From contig NZ_GL890829.1 of the NCBI RefSeq assembly GCF_000211815.1, positions 21,960 through 76,749 on the forward strand: a stretch of 54,790 nt of DNA. The letters are read 5' to 3'. How positions within the stretch are numbered: the first letter of the stretch is position 1; each line of letters opens with the position of its first letter. The notes beneath the pieces were generated by a model that was not told where the DNA came from, did not search any database, and saw only the letters and a program-made list of their open reading frames with translations. This document shows positions 1 through 8,574 of the stretch, piece by piece. Both the position numbers and the translations under genes were made by a program. Source of the DNA: Moorena producens 3L (GTDB lineage: Bacteria; Cyanobacteriota; Cyanobacteriia; Cyanobacteriales; Coleofasciculaceae).

Positions 1-90
1 TTGCGCTACGCGCACGCTGCGCGAACAGTACCGTGGCCACAGGCCAATCGCTGAATGCTGAATGCTGATAGCTGAATGCTGATAGCTGAC
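1..90. repeat. Dispersed repeat copy upstream of rpsD
   Basis: The first ~75 bases (core CGCACGCTGCGCGAACAG, followed by a 'ccacaggccaat' stretch and tandem 'gctgaatgct/gctgatagct' units) recur almost unchanged at 10348-10430. This is intergenic repeat DNA, not coding. The unit includes the short palindromic 'acgctgcgcgaac' module that occurs in many variants throughout the window. Confidence 0.7.
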
Positions 91-254
91 CTTCTCAGGT
101 GGTTTGCACTATGGAAATTCCCGTAGATAGGGCTATTGAGCTAACACCTGCCCGGAATCTTCCCCATGGCAATTTCCTTATGCCCACGGCCCTAATAAAT
201 TGTATGATAATAGTTTTGGGAAATCTTTAGTCAAGATAGTACACAAAATAGTAA

Positions 255-262
255 AGAGGAAG
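255..262 (+). promoter_or_regulatory. Ribosome binding site of rpsD
   Basis: AGAGGAAG lies four bases before the ATG at 267 and fixes the rpsD start. A TATGATAAT box near 202-210 is a plausible -10 element, but no clear -35 box is visible. Confidence 0.6.
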
Positions 263-266
263 TTAT

Positions 267-875
267 ATGGCTCGATATAGAGGCCCGCGTCTGCGGGTCG
301 TTCGCCGTCTGGGTGATTTGCCCGGTTTAAGTCGTAAAACGCCGCGCCGTGCCTATCCCCCAGGTCAACATGGTCAAAACCGTCGGAAACGCTCAGAATA
401 TGCGATCCGTCTCGAAGAAAAGCAGAAACTGCGCTATAACTACGGAGTGACTGAAAAGCAGTTAATTCGCTATGTCCGTAAAGCTCGTCGAGCCACCGGT
501 TCCACTGGACAAGCTTTGCTGCAACTGCTAGAAATGCGACTGGATAACACAGTCTTCCGCATGGGTATGGGAGGTACCATCCCAGCGGCTCGTCAGCTCG
601 TGAGTCACGGTCATGTTACAGTAAATGGTACAGTAGTCAATATTCCTAGCTATCAGTGTCGCCCTGGCGATGTGATTGCGGTTAGAAACCGTGATCAATC
701 CCGCCGTCTAGTAGAACGTAACTTGGAATTTCCTGGCTTAGCAAACCTTCCTAGCCATTTAGAGTTTGATAAGAACACCTTCACCGGGAAGGTGAATGGG
801 ATTATTGATCGGGAATGGGTGGCATTACAAATTAACGAGCTACTGGTGGTTGAGTACTACTCCAGGAAAGTCTAA
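267..875 (+). CDS. rpsD: 30S ribosomal protein S4
   Basis: Primary 16S rRNA-binding protein that nucleates assembly of the small-subunit body. The 202-residue product has the S4 layout: a basic N-terminal domain opening MARYRGPRLRVVRRLGDLPGL, then an S4 RNA-binding domain (about residues 90-155, with the MRLDNTVFRMGMG and HGHVTVNG segments) and a conserved C-terminal tail. Length is typical of cyanobacterial and plastid S4. The N-terminal zinc-binding cysteines of some bacterial S4 proteins are absent, as usual in cyanobacteria. It stands alone here, not in an alpha operon. Confidence 0.98.
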   Translation: MARYRGPRLRVVRRLGDLPGLSRKTPRRAYPPGQHGQNRRKRSEYAIRLEEKQKLRYNYGVTEKQLIRYVRKARRATGSTGQALLQLLEMRLDNTVFRMGMGGTIPAARQLVSHGHVTVNGTVVNIPSYQCRPGDVIAVRNRDQSRRLVERNLEFPGLANLPSHLEFDKNTFTGKVNGIIDREWVALQINELLVVEYYSRKV

Positions 876-1258
876 CCCGAGTTGAAGGTTGACAACGGTT
901 GAAAGTTAACAGGTTGAAGGTTGACAACGGTTGAAAGTTAACAGGTTGAAGGTTGACAACGGTTGAAAGTTAACAGGTTGAAGGTTGACAACGGTTGAAA
1001 GTTAACAGGTTGTTCGCCTGTGGCGTTCCTGTAGGGTAGGTTGAAGGTTATAACCTGGAACCTGCTAACCTGTAACCTGTAACCTGCTAACCTGCTAACC
1101 TGTAACCTGGAACCTTCAACCTGACTAACCTGCAACCTTCAACCTGACTAACCTGCAACCTTCAACTTGACTAACCTTCAACCTTCAACTTGACTAACCT
1201 TCAACCTTCAACTTGACTAACCTTCAACCTGCTAACCTGCTAACCTGCAACCTAAAAA
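876..1258. repeat. Degenerate tandem repeat block between rpsD and moaA
   Basis: About 380 bases without a gene. The left half is roughly four copies of a ~33-base unit (ggttgaaggttgacaac / ggttgaaagttaacag). The middle holds GTTCGCCTGTGGCGTTCCTG + TAGGGTAGG at 1013-1041, a module seen again near 38021, 38069 and 52133. The right half is many 'aacctgctaacctgcaaccttcaac' units on the opposite strand. The same vocabulary occurs at 38240-38370 and inside the oxidoreductase gene at 52070-52288. Confidence 0.85.
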
Positions 1259-1259
1259 A

Positions 1260-2273
1260 CTATCCGCCGATTTGTGACATCGTCCTTGTATATGAACCAT
1301 CGATACCAGAGTCTCTCTCCTTGAAATTGATTTCTGGTTTAATCATCAGCAACTGTCTGACCTGCTCTCTTAAGTCAGCGGTATCAACGCCGCTGCGTAG
1401 AGCAGTTTTTAAGTCAACTTGACCTTGTTCATTAAGTAGGCAGGGACGCAGCCAACCATCAGCAGATAGACGCATCCGATTGCAGCGATCGCAAAAACAT
1501 TCTGACATCTGACTAATAAATCCCAGGGTGCCCTTGGCACCAGGAATCTGGAACACATCAGCTGGGCCATTACCCCGGACACTGGATTCTATCAAACCCC
1601 AGCGTAAGTGAATCCGTTGCCGTAATTCTTCCGAAGGTACCCACGCCCGCTGACCAAATAGCTGGGAGTTCCCGATGGGCATAAACTCGATAAATCTAAC
1701 GTGCCAGGAGCGGTGAATGGTTAGAGCAGCTAAATCCAGCACTTCCTGGTCATTAACTCCTGGAATTACCACCACATTCAGCTTTAACGGGTCAAATCCA
1801 ACCTGATGGGCAGCTTTTATCCCTTCCCAAGTCTGTTCCCAGCGCGAACGTCCCCGATTGCCGATAATTTTGTCAAATGTCTCTCGATTGAGGGAGTCCA
1901 GACTAATATTAATCCGCCGTAAACCCGCCTGGTAGAGTTCCTTTGCCATACCAGCCAGTAAAAAGGCATTGGTAGTCATCGCTAAATCTTGTGTTTCCGG
2001 TAAAGATGCGATCGCTCTGACTAACTCCACTACACCTGGACGCAATAGGGGTTCACCTCCCGTGAGGCGAAACTTTCTAAATCCGACCGGGATAAACACC
2101 TCCTTGACCAGAGTCAGCAGTTCTTGATCAGTGAGTAATTCTTGCCGTAGGATATAGTCAAGCTCTGCTCCTTGAGGCATACAGTACTGACAACGGAAGT
2201 TGCAGCGGTCAATCAAGCTAATCCGGAGATAGTCTACAGTATTCATATATTGCACCGGATCATGGGGTTTCAA
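1260..2273 (-). CDS. moaA: GTP 3',8-cyclase MoaA (molybdenum cofactor biosynthesis)
   Basis: Radical SAM enzyme that rearranges GTP to 3',8-cyclo-GTP, the first step of molybdopterin synthesis together with MoaC. The N-terminal cluster motif CNFRCQYC (about residues 23-30) and the C-terminal cluster CDRC...C (SECFCDRCNRMRLSADGWLRPC) are both present, and the protein ends in the functionally important Gly-Gly tail (QIGG). 337 residues is normal. The start at 2273 gives a short N-terminal lead; an internal Met (MNTVDYLRIS, residue 10) is the more family-like start. The TnpB element begins about ten bases upstream, so the native promoter may have been displaced. Confidence 0.96.
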   Translation of the reverse strand: MKPHDPVQYMNTVDYLRISLIDRCNFRCQYCMPQGAELDYILRQELLTDQELLTLVKEVFIPVGFRKFRLTGGEPLLRPGVVELVRAIASLPETQDLAMTTNAFLLAGMAKELYQAGLRRINISLDSLNRETFDKIIGNRGRSRWEQTWEGIKAAHQVGFDPLKLNVVVIPGVNDQEVLDLAALTIHRSWHVRFIEFMPIGNSQLFGQRAWVPSEELRQRIHLRWGLIESSVRGNGPADVFQIPGAKGTLGFISQMSECFCDRCNRMRLSADGWLRPCLLNEQGQVDLKTALRSGVDTADLREQVRQLLMIKPEINFKERDSGIDGSYTRTMSQIGG

Positions 2274-2282
2274 AGGGTTTTG

Positions 2283-3694
2283 TTGACACTCCCCGGCCTA
2301 AAGGCGCGGGGATTCTTCAATCAACGACCCGACTTGCTGAACCTGGCCGGAACCAAGAACAGTAGAGGTCAGATCTCCTGAAGCCTTCGGGTCTATGACC
2401 CAAGTTCCGACGTGCCCCGTCGTACTTATGGCTCGATTTCGGATATTGATAGCGGCATTATGGTCTCTGTCAAGTTCACACCCACATTTACAGGCATGAG
2501 TTCTAGTAGATAAGGATTTCTTGACAGTTTCGCCACACTCAGAGCAGTTTTGACTGGTATAGGCGGGGTTTACTGCGACAGTTACCCTGCCTAACTTAGT
2601 CCCAAAGTGCTCCAACCATTTCCTGAATTGATACCAACCAGCGTCATTAATAGACTTAGCAAGGCAGTGGTTTTTAACCAGGTTTTTAACTCTTAAATCT
2701 TCGTAGGCGACCAGGTCGTTAGACCGGATTACGCAACGTGCCAGTCTCTTAGCATGTTCTTCACGTTGCCTACTTATTTTAAGGTGCTGCCTGCCTAATC
2801 TGTTAACCGCTTTCCTGCGATTGGATGAGCCTTTCTTTTTTCGAGAAACTCGACGTTGATAAAACTTTAAGCGTTTCTCCCCTTTTCTATAAAATCGGGG
2901 ATTTGGTTCGGAGTGACCATTGGAATCTGTATAGAACTCTTTAAGTCCTACATCCAGCCCAATCATCTCACCTGTGTACTCTATTTCCTCTTTTACGTTA
3001 ACTGCAACGCAAAATTGAACGTAGTACCCATCAGCTCGCTTAACTATCCGAACTCGGTTGATTTGCTTTTTGTCGAAGCGCCATAAATCCCAGGTACCTT
3101 TGAGCTTAAGCTTTCCGATCCCCTTCTTGTCCGTGAACGTTATTGATTTCTTGTCAGGGGATAATTTCCATCCTGACTTCTTATATTCGACAGACCGAGC
3201 ATGTTTTTGGAACTTGGGAAAACCCTTTTTACCTGGGACTTTTTTCTTGCAATTATCGTAGAAGCGAACAATCGATGACCATGCCCTCTCAGAGGCAGCC
3301 TGACGGGCAGTAGAGTTCAATTCATTAGCAAAGGGAAACTCTTTAGCCAGGATTTTAGAATACCTACTAAAGTCACTTTTCCCTGTCCCTTTATTGTCTA
3401 ACCATAGACGAATGCAGCTATTACGAATGAATTTAACCGTCCGGAGCGCCTCGTCTATTGCTGAATATTGGGACTCTTTACCTTTCGCTTTAAACTCTAG
3501 TATAATCATTGACCTTGACCTTGACCTTCGGTCACGCTACCCGAACGGTCACGCTACCCGAACGAATCTCGACCTCTTTCGATATATATTTATACTAACA
3601 GAATCGTATAAAACTTTCAAGTATCAATCAAGATTCTCTTCTACGCGACTTTAGTCGCTAGTCACTTTCATCCCCGGTCTTTAGACGCGGGGCT
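2283..3694 (-). mobile_element. IS200/IS605-superfamily TnpB-only element (IS1341 type) no. 1
   Basis: Unit containing one tnpB and no tnpA. The end nearest the tnpB stop shows TTGACAC on the plus strand followed by a 21-base hairpin at 2291-2311 (CCCCG...CGGGG). A matching hairpin lies beyond the tnpB start at 3672-3692 (CCCCGG TCTTTAGA CGCGGGG). TTGAC plus hairpin recurs at the tnpB-stop end of three other elements in this window (2283, 4917, 19679 and 36340), so it is taken as the right end. The exact left end is inferred. Confidence 0.7.
2298..3509 (-). CDS. tnpB: TnpB family RNA-guided nuclease/transposon protein
   Basis: 403-residue TnpB with all expected catalytic features: RuvC-I Asp in GLDVG (D186), RuvC-II Glu in YEDL (E270), a zinc ribbon (CSEC at 322-325 and CKCGC at 340-344) and RuvC-III Asp in DRDHNAA. 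The C-terminus (ESPRL) is encoded by the right-end hairpin, so the gene end and transposon end overlap, as expected where the omega/guide RNA would be made. No tnpA partner is visible. Family members are RNA-guided DNA endonucleases; activity here is inferred from intact motifs. Confidence 0.9.
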   Translation of the reverse strand: MIILEFKAKGKESQYSAIDEALRTVKFIRNSCIRLWLDNKGTGKSDFSRYSKILAKEFPFANELNSTARQAASERAWSSIVRFYDNCKKKVPGKKGFPKFQKHARSVEYKKSGWKLSPDKKSITFTDKKGIGKLKLKGTWDLWRFDKKQINRVRIVKRADGYYVQFCVAVNVKEEIEYTGEMIGLDVGLKEFYTDSNGHSEPNPRFYRKGEKRLKFYQRRVSRKKKGSSNRRKAVNRLGRQHLKISRQREEHAKRLARCVIRSNDLVAYEDLRVKNLVKNHCLAKSINDAGWYQFRKWLEHFGTKLGRVTVAVNPAYTSQNCSECGETVKKSLSTRTHACKCGCELDRDHNAAINIRNRAISTTGHVGTWVIDPKASGDLTSTVLGSGQVQQVGSLIEESPRL

Positions 3695-4040
3695 TTCAGT
3701 GTTGGGAACTCGAGTAAGCACTTACACAGAATTAATCGCCTACTCCAAATCTCTGTAACCTTTACCCTGCAAGGCTTTGAGTTTTGGAAAATGTGTAATT
3801 AATTTTGTGTACCTGCTTAATAGGTTATACCTATTCCGGAATATGTCCCTCAGCCCTTGTAGCTAATGCTATGCAGCATCTCTTTCCAAGAATCCAGTGA
3901 TACTGCAACTGTTAGGGTGCATTCCTTTTCTTGCAAAGCCTATTCTGTGTCCCTCAAGGGAGTGTCACAATTGGTTACTCATGGTGTCCTCCCCTACCTA
4001 AAATCGATAAGAAACTACCAGTATTCCAGATTTAGGGGAA
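3510..4040. other. Non-coding stretch with short repeats between TnpB element 1 and hydrolase
   Basis: About 530 bases with no supportable gene. It contains two copies of GGTCACGCTACCCGAACG in tandem (about 3531-3564), the left-end hairpin of the TnpB element, and a palindrome AATAGGTTATACCTATT near 3820. The sequence close to the hydrolase start is ordinary AT-rich leader. Confidence 0.6.
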
Positions 4041-4964
4041 ATGACCGACAAACCAGATTTTCTTCTATACGCACAACACGGATGGGCGGATAACTCTAAA
4101 GCGATGGCACGCCTTGCCCAATCCTTAGCCACATCCCGCACTGCCATCATTACTCCCGATCTCGGTTGGTTCAAAACTTGGCTCTGGATAGAACCCCTAA
4201 TCAACCAACTCGAACACATTGTCTTAGATACCATTGTCACTTATCCCCAGACACCAATCCGAATTATTGGTCATTCCATGGGTGGCTTAATTTGGCTAGA
4301 ACTCCTCAGCCGTCACCGAGACTGGTGGTCACAAGTAGAATCCTTAGTGTTGATTGGTTCTCCTATTGGTGGTGCAGATGTAGCTAGAATTATTGACCCC
4401 TTGGGCATTGGTATTGGTATCGCAAAGGATTTAGGTATCAACCGCCGACAACTAGCAGAGTCCATTGGCGCAGTGATTCCCACATTAGTAATAGCTGGTG
4501 ATAGTGATCACGGTAGCGACGGCACGATTACAATAGAGACAACCAAGTTTTCTCGTAGTCAATTCGTTTGTTTACCTAATGTGCATCATGCTGCTCTCAA
4601 AAATCATCCTTTAGTCGCAGCAGAAATCCAGAAATTTTGGGCGAATCCAGTTATCACACAACCTCCTCCACCAGGAGACTTTATTACTAGCTTAATTCAA
4701 CAATTACACTCAGTCCCAGGTATGACTGATGGTCATGGTAGAGATTTTCACCGAGCCAAGACCTATATAACATTTAAAAATGGCATTTCCATTCGGACTT
4801 GGAAGAATCCTTTACTAATACACCATGTATTTGTGGCTAGCCCTGAAGGAGACTGTCTCTACAGTGGTTTTGTAGGTTGGATACATAATCAAGCCTTATA
4901 TCAAACCCTTGGGACTTTGACATGCTCCCTCGTTAAATCGGAGATTATAACGAGGGATTCCTAA
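4041..4964 (+). CDS. Alpha/beta hydrolase, 3' end replaced by TnpB element
   Basis: Alpha/beta hydrolase fold protein. The nucleophile elbow is GHSMGG with Ser79; a plausible acid is in GDSDHG and a plausible catalytic His in NVHHAAL. Substrate is unknown; the family includes lipases and esterases. AGGGG lies directly before the ATG. From 4917 (TTGAC) onward the frame runs into the right end of a TnpB element, so the last ~16 residues (about LTCSLVKSEIITRDS) are encoded by the transposon hairpin and not by the original gene. The native C-terminus is therefore lost. Whether the truncation inactivates the enzyme cannot be told; the catalytic core precedes it. Confidence 0.75.
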   Translation: MTDKPDFLLYAQHGWADNSKAMARLAQSLATSRTAIITPDLGWFKTWLWIEPLINQLEHIVLDTIVTYPQTPIRIIGHSMGGLIWLELLSRHRDWWSQVESLVLIGSPIGGADVARIIDPLGIGIGIAKDLGINRRQLAESIGAVIPTLVIAGDSDHGSDGTITIETTKFSRSQFVCLPNVHHAALKNHPLVAAEIQKFWANPVITQPPPPGDFITSLIQQLHSVPGMTDGHGRDFHRAKTYITFKNGISIRTWKNPLLIHHVFVASPEGDCLYSGFVGWIHNQALYQTLGTLTCSLVKSEIITRDS

Positions 4965-4967
4965 ACC

Positions 4968-6227
4968 TCACGACTTAGGTTTACTGCTTTTGCGGCACTT
5001 ATCTAGGTTGTTACCAACCCCTGACAGAACGCCTACACAGTCAATTTCCTCCACGGTCTGCCCGACCGCAGCGATACCTCGTTGACAAATCACTTGGGCG
5101 GCTGCAACATCTCGGTGAATTTCATAACTACATTCAGGGCATTTGTGGAGTCGTTCAGATAAATCTTTCTTGCCTGTATGTGCCCCACAATTGGGGCAAA
5201 TTTGACTCGTATACCTATAATCGACCTTGCCAAAATATATACCCCGTTTCCAACACACCCAAGCCAGAATATTGAAGAACTGACCAAAACCTGCATCAAG
5301 AGTATGCTTACTCAGCATTCCTTTTGCCCAGGTTCTAAAGTCTAAGTCTATGTCCTTCGGACAGGCTTCGCCAACAACAAATATCATGCCCGCTTGGTCA
5401 CACAAATGATCAGCTAACTTAAAGTGGAAGTCTTTTCGGGTATCTGTGATTTTTTGATGTAGTCTAGCAATTTTATGATTGAGTTTATGTCGATTCGCTG
5501 AACCCAATTTCTTTAACTTCAGTCTACGTTGCAGTAATTTCAACTCGCCGTGTAGTTTTGTTAAAAACTTTGGACGTTCAATTAACTCACCATCAGAAGT
5601 TGCTAAGAACTTATCTAACCCAACATCAATCCCCAGTGGATGCCCCCATACTGGTGTATCAGGAACACTTACGTCACTCTGCAAAGCAATCATTGCAAAA
5701 TAACCACTGGCTCGTCTAACCACTCTCACTTGCTTGATTTTGAACCCCTCAGGTATTGGTCGTGATAATCGCATCTTGACCATCCCAATTTGAGGTAATT
5801 TAATCAAATCATTGACTACGGGATTAGCCTTAAACTGAGGGAAGACAAAAGACCGCATTCGATACTTATTTTTGAATCGTGGGAACCCATGTCCCTGATT
5901 CTTCATGCTTGTAAATGCTTTGTCCAGTGTCTTAAGCACTTGTTGTAGGACTTGTGCGTTAACACGCTTCAGTTCGGGGTTAGACTTTTTAGCCTTGGTT
6001 AAACCTGCTGACTGTTCTTTGTATCCCGGATAAGGTGCATTCGCTGGGATGATGTATTCTTGCTGTAACGAACAAGAATTTATCGAACACTTTCTACTGT
6101 TATACCAGTCCTTTCTCTCCCTTAAGGCATAATTCCAAACCTTTCTTGTGACCGCTAACATTTCTTCAATGATTGCGATCTGATCTTTTGTCGGGACTAG
6201 CTTGTACTCGTAGGTTAGTGTCAACAT
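4968..6227 (-). CDS. tnpB: TnpB family protein with mini-repeat inserted at RuvC-II
   Basis: 419-residue TnpB. RuvC-I Asp is in GIDVG (D201), the zinc ribbon is CPNC (344-347) and CPEC (363-366), and RuvC-III is HRDVAAA (D373). The RuvC-II segment, normally '(F)VVED(L/I)', reads VVGEACPKDIDLDF. The residues GEACPKD (286-292) match an in-frame 21-bp insert at 5352-5372 made of two tiny hairpins with GAA loops (GGCgaaGCC, TGTCCgaaGGACA). A Glu still exists (E287) but its spacing is changed. The reading frame is open, yet nuclease activity is doubtful. Confidence 0.85.
   Translation of the reverse strand: MLTLTYEYKLVPTKDQIAIIEEMLAVTRKVWNYALRERKDWYNSRKCSINSCSLQQEYIIPANAPYPGYKEQSAGLTKAKKSNPELKRVNAQVLQQVLKTLDKAFTSMKNQGHGFPRFKNKYRMRSFVFPQFKANPVVNDLIKLPQIGMVKMRLSRPIPEGFKIKQVRVVRRASGYFAMIALQSDVSVPDTPVWGHPLGIDVGLDKFLATSDGELIERPKFLTKLHGELKLLQRRLKLKKLGSANRHKLNHKIARLHQKITDTRKDFHFKLADHLCDQAGMIFVVGEACPKDIDLDFRTWAKGMLSKHTLDAGFGQFFNILAWVCWKRGIYFGKVDYRYTSQICPNCGAHTGKKDLSERLHKCPECSYEIHRDVAAAQVICQRGIAAVGQTVEEIDCVGVLSGVGNNLDKCRKSSKPKS
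5351..5372. repeat. 21-bp mini-hairpin repeat inside tnpB
   Basis: Two adjacent short palindromes, TGTCCTTCGGACA and GGCTTCGCC, form an in-frame addition exactly where the catalytic Glu-Asp motif of TnpB is expected. It resembles the other small palindromic repeats of the window in style. Confidence 0.65.
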
Positions 6228-6327
6228 TAGCCTATTTTAACATGATTCTATCAAAACCAGATATTCTGAGTAGAATTAGATACACCAATACTTTCAACCG
6301 TAACGCTATCCCGTTGTTAATTTATTA

Positions 6328-6383
6328 GTCGTGATTCATCTCACCGCTAAATCAAAGATTATAGCGGTGAGATGAATCACGAC
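6328..6383. repeat. Perfect 22-bp stem hairpin
   Basis: Bases 6328-6349 and 6362-6383 are perfect reverse complements. The interior AATC-AAA-GATT-A extends the fold by four pairs past a one-base bulge. The inner part (CCGCTA AATCaaaGATTA TAGCGG) has the same architecture as the TnpB element right ends at 4927-4956 and 36348-36378. It is probably a transposon end or a solo end. Confidence 0.85.
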
Positions 6384-6421
6384 ATTTTCTGATAGCAAAG
6401 GGAACAGGGAGTAGGGAGTAG

Positions 6422-7000
6422 GTGCGATTCGTTAGCTAGAAACCTTACCCGATCAGGGTATGGGGGATTTGCTGCCCTTGACACATGAGCCCTTACAACT
6501 TGATAACCATGCAGGTGTTAGCCCAGCCGGAGCGGAATCCGAGTGACAGCCTTACCCCTATTAGTAAGACATAACTTGCTTACTGATAAAGCGGGGTCAA
6601 GTAGTGAAGCACTGCCAGCTATCATGTGGTGTTAGTAACAGGCTTCGACTCATGGGTACACACCGAAGGTATGTTTAAATCATCGTCATGCTCACGTGGC
6701 GCAATAGGCAGCAATCGCCACAGACAAAAGTCAATGGGATTTTGACTAAAAGTTCTACTCCTTTTAGAGATTCCACTATACTATCCTCGGTGAACAGTAC
6801 CGCCCTAAAAGTCCAATCAATGGTTATCAGGAACGAAGTAACCTCTGTATTTGCTCTGATGAAGGTCGATACTAGAGTAGGTAGTTAGCCGCAAGGGATA
6901 GGTCGGCAAGATTGACCTCAGAAGCCAAAGTCACCGGGTAATGCCTAGAATATGCTGACGGACTCACATTTTAGGAAAAGAAATAGTTGTAAGTACCAAT
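6422..7000 (+). ncRNA. Group II intron 5' fragment (probable)
   Basis: The segment opens with GTGCGATTCG, matching the GUGYG 5' splice-site consensus of bacterial group II introns, and continues for ~580 bases with group II-like text (repeated GNAA-type loops, '...gtaacaggcttcgac...', '...gaacagtaccgccc...'). No reverse transcriptase frame and no recognisable domain V hairpin are present before the cbiD start. It looks like domains I-III of an intron that lost its 3' half. Recognition is by general resemblance and the 5' motif only. Confidence 0.55.
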
Positions 7001-7004
7001 TGAT

Positions 7005-8144
7005 ATGTCCCTACCTCAATCTGGATATACCTTACCGGTATTCGCCTGTGCCTCAGCAATAGCCGCCCTCCATCAGTTACGCAACGGCCAACCCTTGGAA
7101 ACGGTTTCAGTGGACTTAATTAACCCTCCTGAAACCGTAGACATTCCCATTGAGCAAGTGGCTAGGATTCGAGAAGGGGTAGCGCTAGCTATTACTCACT
7201 CTAACCCTGGTGATAACCTTGACCTTACCCGTAATACCCCAATTTGGGCAGTCGTAGAATGGGGTTCCTCGGAGCAAACTGAATCGATACAGTTATTAGG
7301 GGGTGAAGGAATTGGACGACAAATCAATGCCGGAGGCAAACCAGCCATCTATGCTTATGCCGAGAAACTATTGCACCATAACTTGAGTTGTCTGCTAGCA
7401 CCGTCAGAGAAAATTCAGGTGACGATTATCTTGCCGGAAGGGCGGAAGTTGGCACAGCGTACTTCTAATTCTGCCTTTGGTGTAGTAGAAGGACTTTCCC
7501 TACTAGGAACTACTGGCATTTCCCAGCCTCTGAGTGCTCCTGGTCAATTAGCTGCTTACCAGGAGGAATTAAAAGCAAAAGCCAGCAAATTGCTAAAAGA
7601 GCAAGCCTCCTCACATTCGACAACACTAGTGTTCTGTGTCGGAGAAAATGGCTTAGATTTGGCGCGAGGCTTGGGGATTAATCCCGAGCGGCTGGTTAAA
7701 ACAGCCAATTGGCTCGGACCGTTGTTGGTAGCAGCTGGATACTCCCAGGTGCCAGAACTTTTGTTATTTGGCTATCATGGTAAGTTAATTAAACTGGCAG
7801 GAGGAATTTTTCATACTCACCACCACCTAGCTGATGGACGACTGGAAATACTCACCGCTCACTGTGCGCAGTTAGGAGTACCAACCCCACTGATCAGGCA
7901 AGTATTTGGCAGTCAAACCACTGAAGCTGCTCTCAATTGTCTGCGTCAATGGGATCAGACTCAGGGCACTGATTGGGTAAATCAGGTTTATCATGCGATC
8001 GCATTGACCATTGACCAACGCTGCTTTGACTACATCCGCAAACACAGTGAGCAGCATATCCAGGTGGGCTCTGTATTGTTCGATCGCGGACGCAAAATTA
8101 TTGTTACCAGTCCCACAGGTTGGACATTGATTTCAAATTTGTGA
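7005..8144 (+). CDS. cbiD: Cobalt-precorrin-5B C1-methyltransferase CbiD
   Basis: Methylates C1 of cobalt-precorrin-5B in the anaerobic (early-cobalt) route of corrin ring synthesis. The 379-residue product begins MSLPQSGYTLPVFACASAIAALHQL, a signature cyanobacterial CbiD opening, and contains GENGLDLARGLGINPERLVKTANWLGPLL and LLLFGYHGKLIKLAGGIFHTHHHLADGR, typical of the family. Full length, no frame damage. It immediately follows the intron remnant, so transcription must start within or upstream of that fragment. No cobalamin riboswitch is visible upstream. Confidence 0.95.
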   Translation: MSLPQSGYTLPVFACASAIAALHQLRNGQPLETVSVDLINPPETVDIPIEQVARIREGVALAITHSNPGDNLDLTRNTPIWAVVEWGSSEQTESIQLLGGEGIGRQINAGGKPAIYAYAEKLLHHNLSCLLAPSEKIQVTIILPEGRKLAQRTSNSAFGVVEGLSLLGTTGISQPLSAPGQLAAYQEELKAKASKLLKEQASSHSTTLVFCVGENGLDLARGLGINPERLVKTANWLGPLLVAAGYSQVPELLLFGYHGKLIKLAGGIFHTHHHLADGRLEILTAHCAQLGVPTPLIRQVFGSQTTEAALNCLRQWDQTQGTDWVNQVYHAIALTIDQRCFDYIRKHSEQHIQVGSVLFDRGRKIIVTSPTGWTLISNL

Positions 8145-8574
8145 TAAATTTTTATAAATCTTAATATATTGGCGGGCGGATCTTGTAGCCGAACCCAATG
8201 TATGATAAATTAACCTGATTATCAGCTGAAACTTCGCATTTCAGGACATATAGACTGAAACCCTGAAAAATCTTCTGACTAGAAGTCACGAGATTGTCAA
8301 CAGACATACCACTGCCAGGCAGGTCTATGAAGTGCGTGTGGGAGTGGAAACTGAAATAACCGTAAACAGATTGAGTTCTGTATCGTCGATGAGAGTCTAC
8401 GACTCAGACTAACTGGTTAATGCCAGCGCTACCATCCACATCAAAGTGTTGGGGCGTTGAAGGATTAATTTACGGAAACCATCAGCTTTCAACCTATCTG
8501 TTCATAGCAATCAATTTATGCTGCCCAGAAGCACACCTAGGCAGCGACCTGTTCGTACATTCACACAACTAAAC
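8145..8574. other. Leader region between cbiD and guaA
   Basis: About 430 bases without a convincing gene. Small inverted repeats are present (CTTCTGACTAGAAG near 8273; a GTCGA...TACGAC pair near 8388-8402), which could be part of a guaA leader or a small RNA, but I cannot match them to a known RNA family. Confidence 0.4.

Larger units (their letters stand above)
4917..6384 (-). mobile_element. IS200/IS605-superfamily TnpB-only element no. 2
   Basis: Right end TTGACATG at 4917 followed by the hairpin 4927-4956, whose stem CCCTCGTTA/TAACGAGGG encloses AATC-GGA-GATT-A. The tnpB follows. A much longer hairpin with the same AATC-nnn-GATT core lies at 6328-6383 and may be the opposite end, though it could also be a remnant of another copy. 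The insertion truncates the hydrolase. Confidence 0.6.

Noticed and set aside
876..1258. Tandem 33-base units resembling direct repeats of an origin or CRISPR
   Set aside because: Units are contiguous with no unique spacers, recur in other intergenic sites and within a gene, and no replication genes are nearby.
7005..8144. A cobalamin riboswitch upstream of cbiD
   Set aside because: The upstream sequence is intron-like and lacks a recognisable B12-box.
8145..8574. Possible 6S RNA or riboswitch in the guaA leader
   Set aside because: Only short local inverted repeats are visible and no conserved purine-riboswitch or 6S signature could be recognised.
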